Shown one piece after another: positions 36,801-44,304 of a stretch of DNA of 52,064 bases. The notes below the pieces were generated by a model that worked only from the letters and a program-made list of their open reading frames with translations, was not told the DNA's origin and searched no databases. The stretch is from JBGTFE01 sp041747435 (GTDB taxonomy: Bacteria > Acidobacteriota > Blastocatellia > Pyrinomonadales > Pyrinomonadaceae): the NCBI GenBank assembly GCA_041747435.1, contig JBGTFE010000055.1:1-52064 (forward strand), read 5' to 3'. Numbering within the stretch: the first letter of the stretch is position 1; the number at the start of each line of letters is the position of its first letter. Position numbers and translations under genes: made by a program.

Positions 36801-37416
36801 GAAACACGATCTAGTAATGAAATCGCACCCACTGCAGGAAAGTTTCGACGAAATTTTGCGAAGCGACGAATGGTGGGAGTTTGAAAATCTTTCGAAATTC
36901 TCTATTTTTCCTGAAAAATACTGGAAGCGTTCGCAAGCCATAATTCGGAGACTCAAGGATCTGGATTGTCGATTCGATGTCCGCGAGATGCTAAAAACTC
37001 ATCCTTTTTGCGCTTGCCGTTTTAGCCTCGAGCAAATTCGCGAATGGGAAAAATTGCCGCAGAGTTTGCGAGAAACGATCGAAGAAGGACGGCGAAGTTG
37101 TCGCCGCGTGCTGCAAATGCTGAGCGAAACGCTCATCCCGCTTATTGAAGACTCAGTAGGAAAAAATGAACCGGAGGAGATTTCCGATGCGGCAGAGCGG
37201 CTGACTGAAGTTTTGCGCGATGGCGCCGAAATTCCGCTTTTGGTGAATTCCGAACTGATAATTCTACAAAAAGCGCTCGAAAATCTGCCTGTTCCTTCGC
37301 ACTACGAACCGGAATTGCCCATCGAAAATAATTATCTCGAACGCGAAGAACTACGAACAAGGCTCAACAGTTGGTTGGACGAAATGCCGTCTGAGCCGGT
37401 GCTTCTGAAAGTCTAA
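33877..37416 (+). CDS. Orphan large P-loop protein with PglY/BrxC-like features
   Basis: This is a 1179-residue soluble protein. The N-terminal region carries Walker A GYRGVGKSHFLA (Gly66-Ser73) and a hydrophobic strand ending in Asp, LLIIID (161-166), as Walker B. A YPLHPVILENAP segment follows (about 275), then a long helical region with LLLSLHGNGATAGE. The GxGKSHFL spelling, the YPLHP motif and the length recall PglY/BrxC ATPases of BREX defence and related DUF6079 proteins. None of the BREX partners (methyltransferase, PglZ phosphatase, BrxL protease) is nearby: neighbours are an M48 protease and a housekeeping cluster. The exact family cannot be confirmed by eye. It could be a DNA- or protein-remodelling ATPase. 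Confidence 0.55.
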   Translation: MKRIQEKVKDVVEVRPYKNLQDFTAEPLQTLAAYHFTDATSELMAKWLDRIADVQIENGAATALAGYRGVGKSHFLATLGAIVANPELRSRISDPHVAMSAQQLKRRHYPVAYVRRGTHQTLTEELKTALAKTLEVGVSELPDSLPELLTTAAGSANDLPLLIIIDTALERAERVARDDGEFLGEIARLSKDLNIFAAAALDDDISGADGVNAAISQNYTIDFLDQEHLYRIVDANIFPKYSNKQPLLHDIYTYFREVMPHFRWSEQRFAALYPLHPVILENAPFVRLYIQDFALLGFASEAGTKILGRPANSLIALDEVFDSTENSLRKVDLLSEAFDTYDRLNAEVVWQIPVMQRLHAKLILKALLLLSLHGNGATAGEISAAMLIYDENDPQKTIKIVSDLLESFCLAFPEAVSRTDEEDREIRYSLNIGGKDDLNGALADAAIDVSPDAVPKILRRFARDRFSDWTLSEETETADDWTECQTVWRGGLRRGRVSWNFENRELEAKSPLTNTEFLEWEIIVNSSWNNTENLGTVPQVYWKPAQLRRDETETILRYHVLLTDKTLRENYGEQIQAAGHSHKISVERIWNRIFIEEANFTIEGFDYNFTEDARAAQTLSEMFSIMLEPLFENQYPEHPIFDRTLGMTEVSTLVNDFFSGARADLPEVQDLAETFALPLSLVANHGGVFVLEKEENLAEIPVVKEIAKLIEESGDGNVSLKSIYQKLKAPPIGLVREAQHLVLTALVAQRQIEFVTSKGDRVNRRSLDLNMIWDDIEGIAKPSGIVYKNPRLAEWARILTGSESLSLESSTGAEKVFAALETWLYEWKSTRLLERFDELPDEVLNTKIWRLAAHVEKTFGAVAVCVGSILDKTISIEEGLHRIADTFSDSEKSFLSSSEDLLRLEDFVVGVRKREEFLAYLAVCDVTDDEKIEYFREKLLQVIDEGYFDANEIHNREMENLWQSFYARFTEYFAMKHDLVMKSHPLQESFDEILRSDEWWEFENLSKFSIFPEKYWKRSQAIIRRLKDLDCRFDVREMLKTHPFCACRFSLEQIREWEKLPQSLRETIEEGRRSCRRVLQMLSETLIPLIEDSVGKNEPEEISDAAERLTEVLRDGAEIPLLVNSELIILQKALENLPVPSHYEPELPIENNYLEREELRTRLNSWLDEMPSEPVLLKV

Positions 37417-37435
37417 ATAAGAATTACGGCGAATT

Positions 37436-37511
37436 AAACCACGAACCGGCACGACGAAACACCAAGAAAAGAACAATCCGTTTGGTGTTGTTTAGTGCGG
37501 CTTCGTGGTTT
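37436..37511. repeat. Long imperfect palindrome (76 bp)
   Basis: The outer arms AAACCACGAA (37436-37445) and TTCGTGGTTT (37502-37511) are perfect inverses; the inner arms AACACCAA (37458-37465) and TTGGTGTT (37482-37489) are too. The element fills the gap between two genes. ACCACGAA/TTCGTGGT-ended palindromes of this style are a widespread small intergenic repeat in environmental bacteria. No T-run follows, so it is not a standard terminator. Confidence 0.75.
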
Positions 37512-37544
37512 CAATCTCCTGCTTTTTCACTTACTATTTTCAGT

Positions 37545-38432
37545 ATGCGAAAAATCGGAATCATCGGCGTCGGCAGACTCGGCGGAGCTTTGGCGATAGC
37601 TTTGGCAAGAAAAAATTACGAGATCGAAAATCTTGTTGCGCGGGCACCGGAAAAGGCGCAAATAATCCATGATTTTGTCGGCGGAAACCTTTTGAACTTT
37701 GCTCCTAAAGACTTGTCCGAAATTTCTTCGGACGTAATTTTTATCGCCACGCAGGATTTTGAGATCGAAAACGCCGCGGCTGCGCTGGCTGAAAATCTGA
37801 AACACAAACCGTTTGTTTTTCACACAAGCGGATCGCTTTCGTCTGAAATTTTGCGCAGCTTGCGTGACGTCGGTTGCATCGTCGGCTCATTTCATCCGCT
37901 TGTTTCGATCAGCGACGCGGTCAACGGCGCGAATCGTTTCAAAAATGCCTATTTTTGCGTAGAAGGCGATGCCGAAGCGGTCGAAATTGCTGATGACATC
38001 GCCGTCGAACTTGGCGGAAAATCGTTTTCGATCGCGCCGGAAAACAAAACTCTCTATCATGCCGCGGCGGTTACCGCTTGCGGACATCTGGTTGCCTTGA
38101 TTGATGTCGCCGGCGAAATGCTGGCAAAATGCGGCATCGATGAAGATCTTTCGAAAGATATTTTGCTTCCTTTGGTCGAAAGCACGATCAAGAATCTCAG
38201 TGAACAGACGACCGCGCAGGCTTTGACCGGAACTTTTGCGCGAGCCGACGTCGAAACATTTGAAAAACATATGGAAGCTTTGAGTGAAAATGTTTCCGGC
38301 GAAATTGCATCTATCTACCTGCAACTGGGCGAGCGTTCGACGCATCTAGCCGAAGAGCAAGGCGCGGACGAGGAAAAACTGGCGGAGCTTCGTGAGAAAA
38401 TTTCGTTAGCGAAACGAAACCTCAGATGTTAA
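37545..38432 (+). CDS. Rossmann-fold DUF2520 protein
   Basis: This is a 295-residue protein from the ATG at 37545; a longer frame from 37482 runs through the palindrome and is rejected. It starts RKIGIIGVGRLGGALAIAL, an NAD(P)-binding GxGxxG. The central TSGSLSSEILRSL...GSFHPLVSISD and C-terminal helices match the DUF2520 family, related to NADP-dependent oxidoreductases of the ProC/ketopantoate type. The substrate is unknown. It is the first gene of a plus-strand run reaching 42715, 15 bases ahead of fur. Confidence 0.8.
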   Translation: MRKIGIIGVGRLGGALAIALARKNYEIENLVARAPEKAQIIHDFVGGNLLNFAPKDLSEISSDVIFIATQDFEIENAAAALAENLKHKPFVFHTSGSLSSEILRSLRDVGCIVGSFHPLVSISDAVNGANRFKNAYFCVEGDAEAVEIADDIAVELGGKSFSIAPENKTLYHAAAVTACGHLVALIDVAGEMLAKCGIDEDLSKDILLPLVESTIKNLSEQTTAQALTGTFARADVETFEKHMEALSENVSGEIASIYLQLGERSTHLAEEQGADEEKLAELREKISLAKRNLRC

Positions 38433-38447
38433 AATAGACGGGAATTT

Positions 38448-38969
38448 ATGGCTGCAAAAAAAGAAAAATTCCGGCAGGAAAAAGATATCTTTTCCGAACA
38501 TATTCAAAAATCCGGTTTGCGTCACACGTCGCAGCGAGATTTGATCCTTGAGATGTTTTTGCGGACCGAGGAACATTTAACCAGCGAAGATCTGTATTGG
38601 CTCGTTCAAAAGGAAGATCCAAGTGTCGGACATACAACGGTTTACCGCACTTTAAAACTCTTGACCGAAGCCGGGCTCGCGCGCGAGGTTCGCTTCGGCG
38701 ACGGCAAAACATATTACGAACACCATTACAATCACGCGCACCACGATCATATGATCTGCACCGAATGCGGAACGGTGATCGAATTTTTTTCTGAAAAGCT
38801 CGAAGCTGCGCAGGACGCGATGGCGGACAAATACAATTTTGTCCCGACGCATCACAGCTTGAGAATTTGGGGTGTTTGCGAGGAATGTCAAAGGAGCGAA
38901 AAAGACGTGCACAGCATGGCGTCCGGCGCGCAGCCGCGCGTTCGTGTGCGAACGGTCGTCGGCAATTAA
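38448..38969 (+). CDS. fur: Fur-family metal-dependent repressor
   Basis: This is a 173-residue regulator. The N-terminal winged helix contains TSQRDLILEMFLRTEEHLTSEDLY and the recognition segment VGHTTVYRTLKLLTEAGL. The C-terminal dimer domain has HHDHMICTECG (metal ligands plus CxxC) and a second CEEC, the structural zinc site. It acts as an iron- or zinc-dependent repressor. Fur, PerR and Zur cannot be told apart with certainty from sequence; the HHDHMIC pattern fits Fur. It precedes a ferredoxin-like gene by 3 bases, hinting at iron or oxidative-stress control of the cluster. Confidence 0.9.
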   Translation: MAAKKEKFRQEKDIFSEHIQKSGLRHTSQRDLILEMFLRTEEHLTSEDLYWLVQKEDPSVGHTTVYRTLKLLTEAGLAREVRFGDGKTYYEHHYNHAHHDHMICTECGTVIEFFSEKLEAAQDAMADKYNFVPTHHSLRIWGVCEECQRSEKDVHSMASGAQPRVRVRTVVGN

Positions 38970-38972
38970 GTT

Positions 38973-39599
38973 ATGGAAGAAGTTGAGATCAAATTCGAAC
39001 GGGAGAATTTAGACGGCGTAATTGCCGCCGGAACTTATTTATATGACGCCGCGAAACGTCTCGGAGTCGGCGTCGAGTGCGAGCGCACGGGCGAATCCGA
39101 TCTGTGCGCAATGCGAATTTTGCGCGGAAGCGAGCTTATGTCCGAGCTTACGCATGCCGAGATAGAACAATTGTCGGCAGAAAGACGTAGAAACGGTGAA
39201 CGCCTGGCATGTCAGGCAAAGATCGAAAAATCAGGAGAAATTACCGTTATGACAAATAAAAAACAGGCTGAAAAAGAACCCAAAACCGAAGAGCAAAAAG
39301 ATGAGTTTCGAAAGGAATTCGAAGCCCTTCCGCTCGAAAAAAAGATCGCGTCCTTGCTTCGGCTGGAAGGCATCGTTCTCGGCGAAACTATTTCTTATGT
39401 CGTCAATTCGCCTTTCAAAGTTTTCGAAAAAGCAATGGATGTAATGGCGGAATTCGGCATTAAGCTCGAAACACAAGCCAAGGAAGCGACGCGCCCAAAG
39501 GAACATAACAAAGAAGAATCGACGAGCGAAAACGGCGCAAAAACAAAATCGCGTAAGAAGAAAACGACGCGACGGAAAAGTCCCGGCAAGGAAATGTGA
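38973..39599 (+). CDS. Degenerate 2Fe-2S ferredoxin-like domain fused to a basic tail
   Basis: This is a 208-residue protein. Residues 1-90 follow the ferredoxin fold order: GTYLYDAAKRLGV, a Cys loop, then ERLACQAK. Only Cys36, Cys45 and Cys80 are present, where a working cluster needs four (C-x4-5-C-x2-C...C). A middle segment (about 115-165), KIASLLRLEGIVLGETISYVV-like, is helical. The last 20 residues are Lys/Arg-rich (TKSRKKKTTRRK), suggesting binding to nucleic acid or a membrane. It starts 3 bases after fur; its stop overlaps the GTG start of the next gene. Function unknown: it may bind a different metal centre or serve as a regulator. Confidence 0.6.
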   Translation: MEEVEIKFERENLDGVIAAGTYLYDAAKRLGVGVECERTGESDLCAMRILRGSELMSELTHAEIEQLSAERRRNGERLACQAKIEKSGEITVMTNKKQAEKEPKTEEQKDEFRKEFEALPLEKKIASLLRLEGIVLGETISYVVNSPFKVFEKAMDVMAEFGIKLETQAKEATRPKEHNKEESTSENGAKTKSRKKKTTRRKSPGKEM

Positions 39600-40465
39600 G
39601 CAATAAACTGCAAAAAAGAATGCCCGACAAGCTGAAAGAAAATGCGCAATACGTGTTAGCTTTCGGCGTGATCGCGGCGCTGCTTCTTGCAGTAGGTTTT
39701 CCGGCTTTCATCATTTTCTTTTTCGGAATTTTCGCATATTTTTTGTGGAAAACATTTTCGTCTCCCTCGCTCGGCGACACGCGCGAAATTTTTGAATTCT
39801 ATCTTTCGGCAAACGAAATTTTGCGCGATGACGAGCGCCGCTGGTACGGTTTTGAGATTCGCGAGGTAGTCGATCGAGGCGAGCGAATTCTTGAGTTTAT
39901 GAGCGCGCCGCCGCCCCTCGTTTATTTCACGCTCGGCGCGCTTTACAACAAGATCGGCGAACACAAATCTGCCGTAAATCATCTAACATACATAATCGAA
40001 AACGAAAATTCGGACGAAGCAGCGTACATTTATCCTTCAGACGAACTGCAAAATTACGTCAGAATTCTCCGAAAAATTGAGCGCGAGCCCGCCGAAGCTC
40101 CGCACACATCGTCTGCGATTCGCGCGCTCGAACGCGCCCGCCGCAATCGCGGAAAAATTATTCTTGAAATGAGTCGCACCGCCCTTAAAGAAGAGAATAG
40201 CGAAAAGCGCAAAGCCACGGTGGCGCTCAAAAAGGAAAAGCCCGCGCTTGCCGGATCCAGATCGGAAAATGCTTTGCTGAAAACGGTAACTGGCGAAGCG
40301 ATCAAAAACGGCGAGAGAAACGACTCTCGTTTGACCGAGGCGCCGGAAAGCCAAAATTCGAACGGAAAAGGCAAAGCGTCAAAAAAAGAAACCGATGGTG
40401 AAGATGTTTTCGCTAACCGCAAATCAATTTCTGAAGTTTTACACGACATTTACGACTCAAAGTAA
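39596..40465 (+). CDS. Membrane-anchored protein with TPR-like region
   Basis: This is a 289-residue protein starting at GTG 39596, overlapping the previous stop by 4 bases. It has two closely spaced membrane helices (about 17-42), then a helical segment ALYNKIGEHKSAVNHLTYIIE (about 120-140) like one TPR unit. The last 130 residues are charged, Lys/Glu/Ser-rich and probably disordered. Family not recognised. Tight coupling to the ferredoxin-like gene suggests a shared process. Confidence 0.55.
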   Translation: MSNKLQKRMPDKLKENAQYVLAFGVIAALLLAVGFPAFIIFFFGIFAYFLWKTFSSPSLGDTREIFEFYLSANEILRDDERRWYGFEIREVVDRGERILEFMSAPPPLVYFTLGALYNKIGEHKSAVNHLTYIIENENSDEAAYIYPSDELQNYVRILRKIEREPAEAPHTSSAIRALERARRNRGKIILEMSRTALKEENSEKRKATVALKKEKPALAGSRSENALLKTVTGEAIKNGERNDSRLTEAPESQNSNGKGKASKKETDGEDVFANRKSISEVLHDIYDSK

Positions 40466-40467
40466 GA

Positions 40468-40701
40468 ATGTCTGAAGAAGAGAAAATTCAGGACGATTTT
40501 CCTCTCGGATGTATGATTCCGCCGCTGATCTTTTTCGCCCTCGTGATCGCAGTCTGTTTGAATGACTATCGTAACGGAGAGCTTACCAAAACCGGTCTTT
40601 ATGCACTTGTGGGCAGCACAATTTTTTTTCTCGCAGTTTTTATTCGGGCAACTGTGAAGATCGTAAAGAACATTTCCAGAAAATCCGGCGGCGATCAATA
40701 A
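40468..40701 (+). CDS. Small two-helix membrane protein
   Basis: This is a 77-residue protein with an acidic N-terminus (MSEEEKIQDD), membrane helices at about 16-32 and 44-60, and a basic C-terminus (KIVKNISRKSGGD). It lies 2 bases after the previous gene and 2 bases before cinA, which supports it being real and co-transcribed. No family recognised. Confidence 0.6.
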   Translation: MSEEEKIQDDFPLGCMIPPLIFFALVIAVCLNDYRNGELTKTGLYALVGSTIFFLAVFIRATVKIVKNISRKSGGDQ

Positions 40702-40703
40702 AT

Positions 40704-42044
40704 ATGTTATCAGCTGAAATCATAGCGATCGGTTCCGAGCTTTTGACGCCCGACAAAACCGACACAAACGGACTTTGGTTGACCGAAAAGCTAAACGAGA
40801 TCGGCATCGAAGTAAAACTCAAAACGATCGTTGGCGACGACGAAGCGCGGCTCGAAGAGACAATAAGAGACGCCTTAAAGCGTTCGGATGTCGTTATAGC
40901 AACCGGTGGTCTCGGACCGACTGAAGACGATATCACGCGAAAAATTTCCGCGCGCGCTATTGATCGAGAGCTGGTCTATAAGATCGAGCTTGAAACCGAT
41001 CTGCGCGAAAGATTCGCGCGCTGGGGACGCGAAATGCCTGAGATCAACAAGCGCCAGGCTTTTGTCATCGACGGCGCGGAAGTTCTGCGGAATCCGAACG
41101 GCTCGGCGGCTGGAATGTTTTTGGAAGTAGCGCCGCCGTCTCGGCGGCAGTCGCGTGAGCATCTTGCTCACTCACGTGAAAAGGCGAAGGCAGGATGCCT
41201 TCACGACAGCCGGCGGGATGCCGGCGTTACAAAATTCTTCGTGATCCTGCCCGGTCCGCCGCGAGAGAATCAGCCGATGTTCGAAAAGTACATAATGCCA
41301 AAACTTCGGATGAAATCCGGCGATATTTTTGTTAAAAGAAAAATTCTCCGCGTTTCCGGGCTTGGCGAATCAGCGGTTGACGAGCAGATCGCTCCGATCT
41401 ACAAGCAATACTCAAATCCAAACACTACAATTCTTTTTAATCGCGCGGAAGTTGAAGTTCACCTCACCGCGCGGGCAACGACCGAAGCCGAAGCCGCCGC
41501 GCTGAATGAAAAAGTTGCCGCAAAAATCGCTGAAACTTTGGGCATTGCGCTTTTTTCGACAAACGGCGAAACGATGGAAGAAGTCGTGGGAAAAATTCTT
41601 ATCGAGAACGGAAAAACGTTGTCGGTCGCGGAAAGCTGTACGGGTGGTTTGATCGCTCGGAGATTGACCGAAATTGCCGGTTCTTCCGCGTTTTTTATGG
41701 AAGGCGCGATAACTTATTCGAACGATGCTAAGATCAGAACTTTAAAGGTTCCGAAAAAGTCGATCGAGACCCGAGGCGCGGTTTCCGCCGAGGTCGCCGA
41801 AGCGATGGCAAAGGGAATGCGCGAGCGCGCCGAAACGGATTTCGCGATTTCGGTAACCGGAATTGCCGGTCCGTCGGGCGGCAGCGAAGAAAAACCTATC
41901 GGCACAGTTTTTATCGGTTACGCCGACGAATCGCGAGTAAAATCTTTCAAGATAATACTGCCCGGCGACCGCTATTTGATCCGCTGGCGCTCAAGCCAGG
42001 CGGCGCTCGATTATCTGCGGAGGCAGATTTTGAACACAAGATAA
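40704..42044 (+). CDS. cinA: CinA-like protein with in-frame palindromic insertion
   Basis: This is a 446-residue protein. The N-terminal molybdopterin-binding-like domain starts AEIIAIGSELLTPDKTDTNG and has VIATGGLGPTEDD. The C-terminal CinA domain (about 285-446) has SVAESCTGGLIARRLTEI and SVTGIAGPSGG, the nicotinamide-nucleotide amidase signature. CinA recycles NMN and ADP-ribose derivatives. Between GMFLEV and KFFVILPGPPREN, normally joined by 2-4 residues, about 34 extra residues (143-176) are encoded by a block of palindromes. Without them the length (about 412) is standard and the reading frame is kept. It is in the fur-linked plus-strand run. Confidence 0.9.
   Translation: MLSAEIIAIGSELLTPDKTDTNGLWLTEKLNEIGIEVKLKTIVGDDEARLEETIRDALKRSDVVIATGGLGPTEDDITRKISARAIDRELVYKIELETDLRERFARWGREMPEINKRQAFVIDGAEVLRNPNGSAAGMFLEVAPPSRRQSREHLAHSREKAKAGCLHDSRRDAGVTKFFVILPGPPRENQPMFEKYIMPKLRMKSGDIFVKRKILRVSGLGESAVDEQIAPIYKQYSNPNTTILFNRAEVEVHLTARATTEAEAAALNEKVAAKIAETLGIALFSTNGETMEEVVGKILIENGKTLSVAESCTGGLIARRLTEIAGSSAFFMEGAITYSNDAKIRTLKVPKKSIETRGAVSAEVAEAMAKGMRERAETDFAISVTGIAGPSGGSEEKPIGTVFIGYADESRVKSFKIILPGDRYLIRWRSSQAALDYLRRQILNTR
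41132..41225 (+). repeat. Four regularly spaced 17-nt palindromes inserted in cinA
   Basis: Four hairpins each have 6-bp arms and a 5-nt loop: GCCGCCgtctcGGCGGC (41132-41148), GTGAGCatcttGCTCAC (41155-41171), GAAGGCaggatGCCTTC (41186-41202) and GCCGGCgggatGCCGGC (41209-41225). The starts are 23, 31 and 23 bases apart, so the block is two pairs with 6-nt gaps, joined by 14 nt. The arms differ but the geometry is constant, as in REP-type elements. It adds about 100 bases (a multiple of three) to the coding sequence. Confidence 0.85.
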
Positions 42045-42049
42045 ACTAT

Positions 42050-42715
42050 ATGAAATATTTTGTCTGCATTCTATTTTTTGCGGTCAATGCCTTCGGACAA
42101 CTGGAAGGAAATCCTGAAAATTGGTGTCGCAACGGCGTCTTTCCGCGCGAGAACGTCGAATTTAAACTGGCAAAGATCATCGGCAAAAAGAACGAAAAGG
42201 TCTATTTTTACGGTGACGACGCCGATTGTCCGAAGAACGGCGATTGTCGTTTGAAAAGCTACGTTGTTCCGAAGGATGAAATGATCGTTTCGCGAACATT
42301 CGGAAGTTTTGCGTGCAGCTGGTTTCAGCCCAAAAAAGGAGCGGAAACGGTCGGCTGGATCGAAGTCAACAAGCTTGAGGAGATTGCAACGAATAGCGCG
42401 CCCGAACTCGACGACTGGTTTGGCGAATGGAGCTATTATGAAAATTCGATAACGATCGGCAAAGGAGAAAAAAGCGGAGAACTGGCGATCAAGGGCGACG
42501 CATTTTGGAAAGGTTTGGGCGACAATGTTCACATCGGCGAGCTCGATCACAGCGCAAAACCTTTGCGAAATGTGCTTAAGCTCGGCGAAACCGAAGAGGG
42601 TGAATTTGCCTGCAAAGTTACGATGCGTCTTGTCGGAAAATTTCTGATCGTGTCAGACAATCTTAACTGCGGCGGCGTGAATGTTTCGTTTTCGGGCGTT
42701 TACTTGAAGAAATAA
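42050..42715 (+). CDS. Secreted protein of unknown function
   Basis: This is a 221-residue protein with a short signal peptide (about 1-16, ending VNAFG). Six Cys are visible in the mature chain, among them a DCPKNGDC pair. A middle KGAETVGWIEVNKLEE segment resembles an SH3-like strand. The second half (DDWFGEWSYYENSITIGKG...) looks like a lipocalin-type or heparinase-inhibitor-like beta domain. It starts 5 bases after cinA. No family assigned. Confidence 0.5.
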   Translation: MKYFVCILFFAVNAFGQLEGNPENWCRNGVFPRENVEFKLAKIIGKKNEKVYFYGDDADCPKNGDCRLKSYVVPKDEMIVSRTFGSFACSWFQPKKGAETVGWIEVNKLEEIATNSAPELDDWFGEWSYYENSITIGKGEKSGELAIKGDAFWKGLGDNVHIGELDHSAKPLRNVLKLGETEEGEFACKVTMRLVGKFLIVSDNLNCGGVNVSFSGVYLKK

Positions 42716-42736
42716 CTAAAAGCGTTCTCAAATAAA

Positions 42737-43354
42737 ATGCATACCATAATCGAAAAAAAAACCGAGTATCTTTTTCCCGACCGCCTGAAAATGCCGTTTC
42801 AATTTTCCGCTGAACAACTCGCAAAAGATCTAGCCGTTTTGAATGAAACCGAATGGACGGAGCATTTTGTCAAACAAAATTACGAAGGCGATTGGAGCGC
42901 GATTCCGCTTCGGTCGCCGAAAGGCGAAACGCATCCGATCCGGATGATCTATTCCGACCCGACCGCAACGGAATTTGTCGATACAATTTATTTAAAACAG
43001 TGCCCGTATTTTCAGGAAGTTTTGTCGCATTTTAAATGCGATGTGAGCGTCGTGCGACTTATGAAACTCGGCGCCGGATCCGTTATTAAAGAGCATTTCG
43101 ATTACGATCTGTGTTACGAAGACGGCGCGATTCGCTTTCACATTCCGGTGGTGACAAACCCCGAAATCGAGTTTTATCTAAATAATGAACGGATAATTCT
43201 TGGCGCAGGCGAATGCTGGTATCTGCGCCTTTCAGACCCGCACCGCGTCAATAATTTCAGCTCGGAAGATCGCGTTCATCTGGTCGTTGACGCGACGGTC
43301 AATGATTGGATAACGGAGATTTTTGATCGATCGCTGGCGATATCAAAGATTTAA
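42737..43354 (+). CDS. Aspartyl/asparaginyl beta-hydroxylase-like protein
   Basis: This is a 205-residue protein of the iron/2-oxoglutarate-dependent cupin group. Likely iron ligands lie in KEHFDYD (His-x-Asp) and DPHRVNN. RFHIPVVTNP and the late VHLVVDATVNDWI are typical of the family. The length matches stand-alone bacterial members, which hydroxylate amino-acid or protein side chains. It is convergent with the dehydratase gene, the 3' ends overlapping by 4 bases. Confidence 0.8.
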   Translation: MHTIIEKKTEYLFPDRLKMPFQFSAEQLAKDLAVLNETEWTEHFVKQNYEGDWSAIPLRSPKGETHPIRMIYSDPTATEFVDTIYLKQCPYFQEVLSHFKCDVSVVRLMKLGAGSVIKEHFDYDLCYEDGAIRFHIPVVTNPEIEFYLNNERIILGAGECWYLRLSDPHRVNNFSSEDRVHLVVDATVNDWITEIFDRSLAISKI

Positions 43355-44262
43355 GATTGCAAAATTTGCCGGTAAACTTCCGCGTCGACATTTCCGCCGC
43401 TAACAACGACGCAAACTCTTTTATCTTTGAACTCTTCCACGTTTTCTAGGATCGCTCCAAGCGGCAGAGCGCCGGTCGGCTCGACCTTCAAATTTGCCAG
43501 CGAAAAATACAAGCGAACGGCTTCGGCAATATTTTCTTCGGAAACTTCGATAATTTCCTCCAAACCATTTCTTAAAATTTCCCAATTCAAATTTCCCAAA
43601 CTTATCGTTCGCGCGCCGTCGGCTATTGTTGTTGGTTCGAACTCGTTGACAATTATCTTTCCCGCTTTTAGCGAACGCGCGGCGTCATTTCCCAAAAGCG
43701 GTTCGCCGCCGATAATTTTTGTCTCCGTGTCGCTACGATTAAATCCCGAGACAATTCCCGAGGAAAGCCCGCCGCCGCCGACGGGCGCGATCACGACGTC
43801 AAAATCCTTTTCCGCGAGTTCGTCGCCGAGCGTCGAATTTCCTTCGATTACGTGCAGATCGTCATACGCGCTTGCAAAATATGCGTCCGGCATTTGCGCG
43901 GCAAGCTGCGCGACACGCTCGTTTCTGCCGATTTTCCGCGTATCAACCAGATCGACCGTCGCGCCGTAATTTTTTACAGCTTCAATCTTCACTTTTGCGG
44001 AAGTTTCCGGCATTACGACGGTGCATTTTTTATGCAGCAGCTGACATGCAAACGCGAGCGCTTGACCAAAATTTCCCGACGATGCGGTCAAAATTTCGTC
44101 GTTCGGAACATTCAAAGCAAGATTATATGCGGCTCGGAATTTAAAGCTTCCTGTGTGTTGAAAGGTTTCAGACGCAATTGTCAGTTCGATTCCGAGATGC
44201 GAGCGCAGCTTTTCCGATTCGATAAAGCACGTCGGGCGAATCGCCTCGAGCAAAGATTTCAT
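43351..44262 (-). CDS. Threonine/serine dehydratase-like PLP enzyme
   Basis: This is a 303-residue fold-type II PLP enzyme. Lys41 in GSFKFRAA forms the Schiff base; SSGNFGQALA binds the substrate, and VGGGGLSSG holds the PLP phosphate. It probably deaminates threonine or serine to a 2-oxo acid. It has no ACT-like regulatory domain, so it resembles catabolic TdcB or serine racemase rather than biosynthetic IlvA. Confidence 0.85.
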   Translation of the reverse strand: MKSLLEAIRPTCFIESEKLRSHLGIELTIASETFQHTGSFKFRAAYNLALNVPNDEILTASSGNFGQALAFACQLLHKKCTVVMPETSAKVKIEAVKNYGATVDLVDTRKIGRNERVAQLAAQMPDAYFASAYDDLHVIEGNSTLGDELAEKDFDVVIAPVGGGGLSSGIVSGFNRSDTETKIIGGEPLLGNDAARSLKAGKIIVNEFEPTTIADGARTISLGNLNWEILRNGLEEIIEVSEENIAEAVRLYFSLANLKVEPTGALPLGAILENVEEFKDKRVCVVVSGGNVDAEVYRQILQS

Positions 44263-44304
44263 TTTTTAAGAATCTGCGATATAAGCTAAACTCGTCAAGA
44301 CGAA

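Noticed and set aside
41132..41225. Palindromes in cinA as a CRISPR array or integron attC site
   Set aside because: The arms differ from each other, the spacers are only 6 or 14 bases, and no cas or integrase gene is present.
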